Positions 1 through 12,400 of a stretch of DNA of 64,000 bases are shown here, one piece after another. Within the stretch, counting starts at the first letter, position 1; every line of letters begins with the position of its first letter. Source of the stretch: Hydractinia symbiolongicarpus. Taxonomy: Eukaryota > Cnidaria > Hydrozoa > Anthoathecata > Hydractiniidae. The stretch is taken from positions 14,696,001-14,760,000 of the forward strand of contig NC_079884.1 in NCBI RefSeq assembly GCF_029227915.1. Direction: 5' to 3'. The position numbers and the translations under genes were made by a program. A model generated the notes under the pieces. It ran no database searches and was not told where the DNA came from. It saw only the letters and a program-made list of their open reading frames with translations.

Positions 1-487
1 GCCCTTGCACTTTTGTATTTTAAAAAGAAATTGTCTTTCATATATAGGTTTGTACGAAACTGAATTACTTCAAGTATTCCTCCTTTACCTGTAGTCATAT
101 GCGTCTTGACGATTGTTTCAATCATATGAATGATCTGACATGAAAAGGGAAATCGAGAACACTCATAACTATCAAAATGTATATTGTCATCGTCTAGACT
201 TGGAATATCAACGGCTGATCCGGAAAGTTCCACCCATAATTGTTCATATTTTGTTTGTGTTATCAAATTATTGCATTTGTCTACTTCGTTCAGAAAACTT
301 GTGAGAAAAGGGGTTATTTTGTCTTCGACACACCGAATTAAAGCTTCTCGAAATGTGCCATAATCTGGGAGATGTTGTTGCTCCACTGCTTCCTTTTGAA
401 TCCATAAATTAATTTCATCAGGTATAGATATTTTCTCTTTTCTGCATAAACATTTGTTCAAATAGATCATAACAGTTCTTTGGAATG
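1..487 (-). CDS. RNF213: RNF213-like exon 48, runs off window edge
   Basis: After acceptor tttcag the open frame reads FQRTVMIYLNKCLCRKEKIS, INLWIQKEAVEQQHLPDYG, FRFPF-type motif ECSRFPFS, and stays open to position 1. It matches RNF213 between the AAA ring and the E3 module. The rest of the gene, including any RING, lies beyond the window. Confidence 0.9.
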
Positions 488-3400
488 CTGAAACATATTA
501 AATGATATTTAGGTTGATATTATTAAACCACTTTTATGCACATAAAAGTTTCATATTTTTACTTTAATGAAGGAGCTAAGCTAGGACCAGAGAAGAAACG
601 TTTCTGATACTTAACTTAGCATAGTGATTACAAAGGAAAAAATAAAAAAATAATCATATAAAAATTGTGTTCAAATATCTTAGATTTGTGAGATATCTTC
701 CCCAAAGCATAATTTATATAACATTTGAGTCATAATATCATTTAGAAAAAGTCGTTTTTGAAAGAATGTGTGTAGCTATCCACTTTCCTATTAAAAGCTA
801 CATACTATATACACTAAGAGTTTCGGCGCAACAAACTTTTAGTAAAAAAAAAAAAAAAAAAAAAAAGGTCAAAACCGAACCAAAATTTTTTTCCCAAAAG
901 TTTTTCTGCCGAAACGTCTGGGGATTAATGTGGTAGTCTTACGAGTTAATGATAAAAATATAAGCACAACATTCAGCATCTTTCCCTAAGAGACCTGTCA
1001 CAATAACTCCCAAACACATACCTTCATTATCATTGAGCAATTCTGATATAACTCTTATTTTTAAACTGATATCCTCGTTACTCATTTGTTTTGCGTCATT
1101 TAATTTACCCATCGCTGCTTGAATACAACCCTTTATAAGATAAAGAGCATGGTTGGCATTGTCATGGACTTCTTCATCAACAAGAAAGATCGAGCTTATA
1201 GATCTTCCTGCATAAGAGATAAGCAAAGGCAACGAAGTAGAATCTTCTCGCAGTTCATCAATGTGAATACATTTCCACAAAGATTGTGATCCACTTAATG
1301 CTTTATAGCCTCCATGTGTGTGATTCAATTGCAACAGGAACAGAATACAAACATCATCTGTTCTATTCCAGCAAATGGCTTTTTCTTCCTTGCAAATATG
1401 TTGCGCACATGCAACTAAATTGTTGGATTCTGCTGAATTACTGCATTGTATGATCAAAAGCGACCTTTGGTTTGTTTTAGTTTCGAAAAATGACCTAAAA
1501 AAAATTACATGAATTAAGTTAATACGACACAAAATGTTAGCATAGGGAAAACTTTTTAGCATATTCTAACACTTAAAGCAGTAGTTTTGTGCTGTAATTA
1601 ATTTTCCCAGCGTACATTTAAATTTTTTAATGGTGTAAAATTTGATACGGCATACTTAAGGGAAAATTTTTGCAGCAAGGAATTATTGGTAAACTCATTT
1701 TTTGATTATGGCCTCATTCCGCAAAATTAAGTTCCACAGAAGTACGCAAAGTTAAGTAATTGCAAAAAAAAGTTCCGCATTTTCTTAAATAAATCGCAAA
1801 AACAATTGTCATTCTCGAAGTCAATTATTTTTTGAGAATTATTTTAATTGCAAATTTAAAGTATAAATTTCTAATAAAAAAGAATACAATTACAAACATT
1901 AGTTCCACACCAAAATTAAGTTCTGCATAAGAAACCTTCAAAGAGCAAAAATTTGTTTCTTTAAAAAAATTCTTTCATTAAGGTGAACCTAATTGATCAA
2001 CTACTTTCTTTTTGATGAATAAAACTGATAAAAAACTAGTTGGTAAAATAACTTCAACCGAAGACAAATATTACCAACTTGCTTAGATGTAATAAATTAG
2101 TGATGACTCCTTCTTAAGAAATTTAATAAATAGCACATTTATAAAATTAAAACTCGATAATTATGTTATCACTTGAAATAAAGGATAATATTCAGGACCG
2201 TCCTAAATGGCCCGTTTACATCTGACTGCATTTTCCGCTGCAGCGCAGAAAGCTCATGAGTTTTTTGTTAACATATGTGCACTTTCGCAAAATTAGAGAT
2301 TTCATCAAAGTGTGCACATGCTAACAAAAAGATTTTTTTGTGCTATAGAGGAAAATACAGTCAAATTGAAATAAGCATTGTTATGCATATGATACCTGCA
2401 TTACGTGAAGGAAATAGGTTTAGATTAAAGAAGTTGGGTGGCTAGCCTGAATATAATATAGTAAATGTAATGAAAATGAAAAAAGTAATGAAAATGAAAA
2501 AAAAGGTAAAACTTTAATTCTACGTAAAAATTTAGTACTTAAGTTATGGTATTCAATTATTTAAGGAGAGCATAACCACAAAATGGTAGTCCATAAGCAA
2601 ATTGTATTAGTATTTGCTGGTTAAACACTTATGAGAGTATAAAATAAAACAAAAGATATACTTGATAGCTTCTCGAAACGACTGCTCTGTTTTAAATTGC
2701 ATTAATGACATCATTTTTATTTCAAGATCTCCCAAGTCTAGTTTTTCTTTGTCGTCGGGTGATAAAAGTCTTGAAAATGTGGTGACCTGAAAATTAACAT
2801 AATCATAATTAATAAAACATGTCTTTTTTCATGTTTACACACAAAGTGCTCAACGTATGATAAATTGAATGCAAAGTAAACTAAATAAGCATCTAAGATT
2901 TATATTTCTTTTAATAGTCCTGGCATTTTTTACCTTTCTGATATATATAAAGCATTTGCATTTATCCATGCAGATGTTTTATTTAGTATTTACTTGAGAA
3001 CTTAAAGTAACTTGTATTTTCAAAACTAAAAGTTTCGTTTTGCAAACATAATCAGGTGATGTTTGCAATTGTCAAAACATTTAATCTTGCAACAGTTGAC
3101 AAACTTATCAAAAACGGTTTACAATACTTTTTACAGCTGAATATAGATATACATCTTAAACTTACAAGGAAAAAACTAAGTAAAATGCTGCTTTTTCAGC
3201 CCTCTAAATTAGCGACGGCAATCGGCAATTGCCGTCGCAATTGCTGGCGCGGTTTCATTTCGCGACGGCAAAAAACTGCCGAGGCTAATCTTTGCTGCGC
3301 GCTAATTTTGCGGTAGAAAAGTGAGGAACGTTTTGATTCGTAAACCCCAAATACGATGATCGAGCGTCTACGTATAGCGACTCTCTCAATCTTAACTTCC

Positions 3401-6400
3401 TTTTCTACATATCCAAAATAGTATGCATGACTATACTGTCATTTTTATAAACTTAATGTTTTCAAATTACAAAAAAACTTTATCCATCAGCTACATTTTA
3501 ACAACACTTATGCAAATAAATGTTTTTTACAGTACGTGGGTTTCGTTTTTAAAGTTGCTTAAATAACACTTGCGGCATAAAGAAAATCCATTAAATTCGG
3601 ACCTGCTATGGTTTCCAATTGCTTTGTCAAATAAAGAAATTATCTACAATTAAATCCACGGTAAAATGTCTGTTCCACCTGTAAGTCTAGTTTTGCAGAC
3701 TTAATTCATCCGTGCTCCGTCAGCGTTCACCTCCGCATTAGTTAAGGACCGCATGGCTGGATTTCTTGTGTAAGACCTAGTTACCAACGACGAAGGGGCC
3801 AGGCCACAGAGATTTAGATCTACGTAGTTCTTTTAACTAAGTCAGGAGTCAGTGAATTAGCTAGAATGGTAAAGTTGGCTATGAATAGGCTTGCTTGTGG
3901 ATTAAAAGGACCGGGACTATTCAATAATTCTAAGACAAAACGTTTTCGACCAAGACGAAAATCTATTGGACGTTTTGTCCGACGAAATGTTGTGGAAATT
4001 TTGTTTGACGAGTCTCTTAAAATTATTTCGAGGCCATCGCACGCTACAAAAATGGATTTTATAGGTTGATTTTTCAGGCGTGCGATTAATCACGCGCCTG
4101 AAACGATTTAGGAGTGTGCAAGGCGTGCGCGTGCGATCGCACGCCTCTCCTGAAAGAGACTGATATCTAAAGGGTTGTTAAGACTAAGCTTCAAAAATTA
4201 ATATTTTCAAAATTGCTGACGCTTCACTCTCTCGTGTCGGCAAATCATTGCCGAGGAATTGCCGCTGCAAACTACTATGTTGTCGGCAATTTACTGCCGA
4301 CGGGTTTGTGGGCTAATTTCGAGGGCTGTTTTTAGTTACATTAATATTCTTTGTTACTATGTAGAGTAGTTAATCAAGTGAAGTAAAAAGCACTTTGCAG
4401 ATACCTGGACGAACTTGCAAAGCACATCATCAGAATCATGAAGATAACTTTCTAAAAATGATTTTAACGAAGAATGATGCTGTTCTTTAAAATACAATTT
4501 CCACAATTCCTCTTTATCATCAGGTATATTTGCTTGCTGCAATCTGGCTAAAGAGTCTGGAGTTGTAAGTTCCAACAATTTCTTTTTACCTTCTTCAAAC
4601 TACAAGAAAAACAATGAAGGTTTTTAATTAATGATAACAACATAACAAATACTTTTTATAATTTTTTTATGCATTTTCAATTTTTGAATGTTGATTAACA
4701 TTCAACATTATTTTTTCTGTGTCTATAGAGCTAAATAACAAAAAGAGTGGCCACAGCTTATAAGGGAGATTTCAAGAGAGAATAGCAGAAAGCAGTATAG
4801 CAAAAAAAAATTCAATTAATCAGAAAACAAGATTTATTATGTAATTCAAAATCTTCTCATTTATACTACCTTAAGGTTATTGTGCAAGAAAACATTGCGA
4901 AATTAAAAATTGCCAAAATTTTGCAAACTTTTGTTCCACCATTTCTGGCCAAGAGTAGCAATTCCCAATCTTTCTTCCACAATTCCAAGAAAAAAAATTA
5001 AATTCGCAATCGCAGAAATTTTCAAAGAAATAAATCTTAAAGACAAAGATGAAAAAAGATTAACAATCGATTTTGTGAAAAAATTCATGGATTATTGCTT
5101 AAATTCGCAATATCAGATTCGCAATCTTTAATTCTGTGATTTCTCAGTAGTGAATTAAAGAATAAATTAGGTCCTCAGCAGGTCTCGGGTTGTAGCCCCC
5201 CTTCAGTTAAGGAAGAGGGGGGGGGGGGTTAAAACCGAGGGAGGGTCTCCGTTTCTTTAGGCCACTTAGGAAATTTTAGGAGGGTCACGATTTCTTAAGG
5301 TTGATATATTGATTTTGTCAAGAAAATAACAATTTATGCAAACAAAATATTTTTAAATACTAACTACTTCATCATCTTCTGTATAACCGTTCTGGGTTAA
5401 ATGGATTACTATGGAAGCACAGGTGTCATCATTGTAACTCACAAATGCATCAGCCTTGCTAAATGTATGCCTACAATATAATTGCTTAGGATTATCCAAC
5501 TGAACTATAAACCGAGTATAGTTTTAAACTCAATTTTTGCGATTCTCCTATGCAGTAAACACCAACTAAGTACTCTGTGTAAAGTATTACTCTGGCCACC
5601 TATTTGGTCACTGGGCACTTATTAAAAAACCTTTGAAAAAAAATTAAAAGAATTTTAAAAAATTAACAAAAATAATAAAGTAACAATGATGATGAAAAAC
5701 AAATACAAAAATCATTAATATGTGCATTATGTTCAACTGTTCTTTCTCCTAACCATAACCATTGCAACTTTTTTTTCACATCACACCAAATAATATGCAA
5801 CCGAAACTGGAAAATGCTAAAATGTGGTTTTTAAGAGACACCCTCTATATATAGTAACGTTACCTGGCAGTTGAGACATAAGAGAAGTCACGGGCCCATT
5901 GCTTTAACTTCTCAGATAGATCATGATTTTTTTCAGACATGCTGTTAGATGTTACTACATAGTGCTTTTCCAAGCGATTAATCAAGGGTATCGGGAAAGA
6001 CTTATACACAGCTTCCTTATCAGCAATCACAATCAATCTAAAAAAGTAAGTATTTAACTAAACACTCTAAAGCAAGAAACAAAATACTTTTTTCTTCGAA
6101 TGTTTGACCAATACAGACCCATATTTTAAGTGTTAAGTGTTAAAAGATATCCATATGCAACTGGGTACTTGGTCTGCGTAATAAGATTTTTGAACTTTAT
6201 AAAAATGTAGGATTTTTTGGCTTAAATATTAACTTATCTGAAAAAGATTTATGAAAACACTTGCACGTAAATGCTTTCTGAAATTTATTAACCTAAATTT
6301 TTTGTTTCTGTGTGTATACAATGATCGCTTTTTTATATGGAAGATGTAAGCTAATATCATGATGTAATTTTTCTTTATTACACATTTACATTACAGATTG

Positions 6401-9400
6401 GTTAAATAGGGTTAAATTATTCTTTTGTTTGCATACATTCATTAGGAGTTCAGCGCACTCCAACATTTGGAATGATTAGATTTAGAATGATTAGAAAGAT
6501 TTTACACCATATTAAAGAAGCGTTTAGTCTGATTATTCAAAATAAGGAAATTTATCATAAATTAAATTACACGATTCACATATTCTGTATTGCAATCATG
6601 AGTGAAATTAAAAAATAATCTACAGAGTATACAAAATAGAATGATTTATGCTCACTATATATGATAAACAAGTTATTGCACTTGCTCTCTATTCGCTTTT
6701 TAGTGCTTGTTATATATTTTTATCATATTTTTTTAGTTTTTAATCTACACGAAATGAATGCTTAATTTTTTGTTATATATAAATCATTACCTAATACGGA
6801 CAGTGGTACTAATAAAAATATTAGGGAAGTGAGTACAGTTTCACGAGAAGAAAGTGATAGATAAAATGCAATACTCGGCGAATTATATTTTACATATATT
6901 GATATATTTTGTTAATGATAACAATCATGGCAACGCTTCTCATTTCAATAGAACAGTCCGATCACAAAGGAGATGATTGGCCAGCATATGCTCAAAGATT
7001 AGAAGAATAATTTCTAGCAAATGACAGAGAGAGTTTATTGATACACTAAATGAACACTTTATCCATCATTATAGATGAACAGTACAAGTTCTATCAAAGA
7101 CAACAAGAAGAGGGTGAGTCCTTGGAGGTTTTATTGTTGCCCTTTAAAAATTGTCTGAGTTTGTTTGTGGTATATAGAGTCAAGCAAATAAAGCGTTTAT
7201 GATCTGAAACAAGAATTGGATTAGCATAGGGCTATTCAAATAGCTACTCCGTTGGAAAAAGCACCACACAAAGTTTAATCATGTCAAATGAAACTCTTTT
7301 ACAAGAAACTGCACACAAAATCATTTTAAAAGATCAGCCAAGTACTCCTTCACAAAGCTTTTCATGTTATCGATGCAGCAATAAAGATCATCGTGCTAAT
7401 GTGTGTCCTTCTAAAAAAATTCATTTGTCGTGAATTCAATACAAAGGGACATTTAGGGAAAGTTTAAGAAAGGCTAAAAGATCACAACAATTCAAAAGCT
7501 TGTTAAAGCATCAGTTTTCAACGTTAAAGCTTTTATGTGATGCTTCGCCGTATGAAGTTGGCGTTGTGTTATGTTAATGACATTAGCAGATGGATCGAAA
7601 AGACCTATTGTATTCGCAAGCAGGACACCCAATAAACATAAAAAATGTTTTTACAATTGGACAAGGAAGGTGTGGAACTTATTTATGGTGTGAAGAAATT
7701 TCATCAGTATGTGTATGGAAGACGTTTTGTTCTAGAGACGAACAAGAAAGCATTGTCACGAATCTGTTATAGCAAAGCTGCAATTCCAACACTTGCAGCG
7801 GCCACACTGATAAAGTGGTTAGCAATACTTTGTGGCCACGAATATGAAATCAAATTCTGAACAACCGAAAAGTAGGCTAACGCTGCTATGTTGTCTTGTC
7901 TACCTTTGTCAGAAACTCCAAACGCAATCAATGCTAAGCAAATTGGATTTATGCCCATTACAGCAAGCCAACTGAAAGATGAAACTGAGAACGACAGAGT
8001 ATTAAAGCAGATTCATGAATGCTGCATTAGTGGAAAATGGCCAAATACTAAAGAGATGAGCCCTAAAATCAAACCGTTAATAATCAGTCGAAGATGGTAT
8101 CATCATTTGGGGACTAAGGGGAATTATTCCATTTAAATACAGAACTCAAATCATGAAAGAACTACACTTGTATTATCCATGCATAGTGAGAATGAAAGCA
8201 ATAAGTCAAATACATGTGTGGTTTCCAAGTATTGATCGTCGTATAGAAGTAGTGAGGAACTGCCAACAATGTGCAACCGTTACCAAAAATCCGATAAAGG
8301 CATGTGCACGCATGGACTTAGTCAACTAAACCCTTTGACAGAGTCCAGATCGATTTTCTTTCTCTTTAAAAAAAAGTTCTTGACAAGCAAACACATCTGT
8401 TCTTAAGCATATCATCTCAGTTTAAATGGTGGAGGAAGATTTGTTAAAACTGTAAAAAGAGCCTGAAAAGCCCTAAGAATCAAAAAATGAAATGCTGAGG
8501 AAGACTTCCTATTGGCATACTGATCAACACCAACACCAACAACAAAGTGCACTCTTGGCAGAAAAATACGCACTAGAATAGACTTAAAAATCAAAAGGTT
8601 AAAACAAAACATCGTTTAAGGGGCAAATAGCCAAATATAGAGATAAAATGAGATTATATGTAAGAGGTAGACAAATTGCTTGTGAGAAACTTTTCACACT
8701 GGAAAAAGTGGATAGCAGGCCCCGTAACAGAAAGATTAGCTGATCGAACATATTCCATTGACAATAAAAAAAGAATCGTCAAACGTCGCGTGGATCATAT
8801 CGCAACATGTTTTGCTTAATTCGTAGTTGAGAATGATGACTACATGTTTCCATCAAACGAAGATAACAATGTGTTACATAATAAACCAACACTAAGAAAT
8901 GGCTACCGAAGACGAGTTAGGCGTTCAGTTATGCGTTATTGATGACTGGATAGAGTGTTATATATTCATCATTAGGTCATATGGCCAGCGGTATATAATT
9001 ATACAGAAGGACGAACTAATAAATAATAAGATTGGAAGTGAACAGAGTTGAGCAAAGAGAAGAACGTTATGAATAAAACTTGGCACTGTGCGATAGCCAG
9101 CCGAAATTTTTGTTCTGCTCTATAACTTTTACATGGAAAGAGAACAACGTTAGAAAAACATTTATTAACTCGCTAAATAAAAATAAAAAGGAACCTGAAA
9201 TATAACGCCTAATGTTTAAAAAAACTAGGTCGCTTTTTACGGCTAAATGTATTAAATACACATTTCAGTTATCAACCAACTAAGAATTCAATTTTAAAAA
9301 CATTCAAAATGTGTTGTCGTTTGGTATATAATTTTGGTAGAGCTTAAACTGTTTTATATATGAACGTTGTTTTATTTTACTTTACTTTATTTTACTTTCT

Positions 9401-12400
9401 CAAATAGCTGATTTTTTGAAAGTTTTTTATCATTATTAGGTTATCATTATAAAGTTAATAAATGAATTAACCTTACTTGCCTTTCTACATGAAAAATATA
9501 GACTGTTGTCACTCGCTAAGATCTCACTGTATTTGGTTGAAAGATAATACCCTCTGTCCATATTTTCATGTGTAGACGACTTAACAAACCAGTAATAGAA
9601 CTTACTTAAAGTCTTCGTGAACTCTGCATTTCACTCTGTGTGTTCCTAAACCCAAATCAACATAACTTTGTCCACCCAAATAAACGTAATACTAAACAAA
9701 AATTTTTTTTATCAGAAACAAGTTACAGGCAATAACATAAGTAAGTGCTATAATAAATTTACCTGATTTAATGCGTCATACAAACTTTCATACAGACTTT
9801 CCATATTTAAGAGAACAACAGTACGGCCTGTCTCCATACACATTTTAATTCTGTTGATGTCTCGACAAATCTACAACAATAATCAAAATAACAGAATTTG
9901 TTACTGCCATTACTGAAGCTTCAGCTTACACAAAAAATATTCACATAAAAATATCCTAAATCTAGGATTATTCACATAAAAATATTCTATATCTATGATG
10001 TAAAATATAATGGATAAAATGATAGTGGTAATGGCAATGGGACAAAAATAAATTAAGTAGACGGGATTTAAGCACGTTTAACTTTGAAGATTATGATAGC
10101 TGGTTATTTATCTTTGCAATGCGTTGTAACTCATAAAAACTCTACAATGCAATGTATCACTAGGAATTACAAGATTGATAATTTGAAAAGAAACAAGTAA
10201 TTTATTTTTAAAGAATATTCACCTGGGAAAATTCTTGATCCTTTGGAAAGCTACTTCCGAATATAACACTGACATCATCACGGTCTTTAAGGAAATGTTC
10301 CTCTATTATAGGTAAAGCAGCATATTCTTCGGTCATGACAAGCAAATAACGAGCATTGAAACATCGTTTTTTTTCTGCCCCAGGTCTGTCACAACAAGGA
10401 CAAGCATTTTTAAAGCTATCCCTGATAAAATCTAACGAAGAGCTGCTGAGCTTTTCAGTATCCACTTGATCCTAAAACAGATTTAAGAAGATAGAAAAAG
10501 TAGACATTACCATTTACTTTACGCTACTATAAACATTACCTCCTAAGAGTGTTACAAACAACTTAACCAACTAACATCTTTTGGTTTGGGACAGGGGAGA
10601 AGTCATATCATGTCATGCAGTGATAAAACTAAAAATTTACCATAAAAATGTGTAATAACTCTTTCCAGAATATCTTCCATGGATCTAGTTCATCCAATCC
10701 ACTGAAATTCTTTCGGACACAATGTTCTAATTCTTTTAAGGACGGCATCCTCTGGTTACGTTTAGCCAAACAGAATACCATTTTGATTAAACTAAAGTTA
10801 AATGCATTACAAAGCTTTAATATTATAGAACTAGTATTTGCCTTATTTGCAGAAATAAATTGCAAAGGTATATTTGTCTTGAAAGCAATTTAGTGCAATT
10901 TTGCATATTTTTCTTAAAAAACTATTTTTACTACAAAATAAGCAGGAAATGATTATAAAACACTAGTCGATAAAACCCGTGGAAAAATCCACTTAGACAG
11001 GATAACAGTAAAAAAGAACCGCTATTTAAATTGTAATGACGTCAGCAAGGATCTATCAAGAGACAAATATTTTTGGTTTGAAATTTGTTTTCACGTTGCC
11101 TCTATTGTGTAGAGCTTAAACTGCTGATCAAGAAAATTTATATGATCATGTGCTTTTGATGAGCGGTTAATGAGATATAAGGGTTTAAAATGTTTGCTAA
11201 CGTCAGCAATGGCCCGTCAAAACCCCAAAATCTTTTTTTAGATATTTGTATACCTATTGCCTTCATCGTACAAATCTTGAAACGCTGATCAAGAAAATGT
11301 AGGATCATGTACTTTTGACAAACGGTTGCAGAGATATTAAGGTTTGAATGTTTTTTGATGACGTCATCAATCTGTTTTAGTTGATAAAGTTCGTGGAAAA
11401 ATCCAAATGTGCAGATTAAAAAACGAAAAAGAGGCATCATTTAAATTTTGATACGTCAGCAACCCATCCACCAAAAAAATAATTTAGAAGCTTGTTTTCA
11501 CGTTGCCTCTATTGTGTAGAGCTTAAAGCACTGATCAAGAAAATGTATATGATCATGTGCTTTTGATGAGTGGTTAATGAGATATAAAGGGTTTAAAAAA
11601 TTTGCTGATGTTAGCAAAGACCTGCTAAAATACTAAAATATTTTTTTAGAAATTTGTATACCTGTTGCCTTCATCGTATAGATCTTGAAACGCTGATCAA
11701 GAAAATGTATAGGATTATGTACTTTTTACAAACGGTTGCGGAGATATTAAGGTTTGAAGGTTTTTAAATGACGTCATCAACCCGTCCATTCCGAAACGGA
11801 TTTGGTGACCCAGATTTGGGAAACTTACCCAAATTGGTCCTAGGTGGTCCCTAGCTACCCACGCGTTGAAAAATCATTGACGTCACCACCTTGTTTCCAA
11901 GTTATTTGGCCTCAATATTTTAGGTGCACCGTAATGGCTTCATTAACTTAATATAAGATATTGACGTTAAAGTAGTGTTATTGACGTGGCGTCGTAACGT
12001 CAGAAAATTTAACATATTAGACATAACTTTTCGGCGACATCAAAGGAAATGACGATATTCACTTTGCCTGTTACAAACAGACACAGTCTCTGTATTATTA
12101 TAAGAGACTATGACGTCAGCAGTGCATTTACAAAAATTTTTGGCGTAATTTAGTTTATTCGTTGCCTGTACTGTGCAGAGGTTTAAACGCTGACCAGGAA
12201 AATGTATATGATCATGTCTTTTTGATAAGCAGTTAATGAGATATAAGGGTTTTAAAATTTTGCTGAAGTCAGCAATGGCCAGTCAAACCCCCCAAAAATT
12301 TTTTTTAGAAATTTGTATACCTGCTGCCTTCATTGTATAGGTCTTGAAACGCTTATCAAGAAAATGTATAGGATCGCGTATTTTTGACAAACGGTTGCAG

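Noticed and set aside
843-866. Poly-A run as a retrogene tail
   Set aside because: It sits between inverted-repeat arms, with no upstream processed gene.
5217-5228. G12 tract as a G-quadruplex regulator
   Set aside because: A single homopolymer run without further G tracts arranged for a quadruplex; likely a slippage site.
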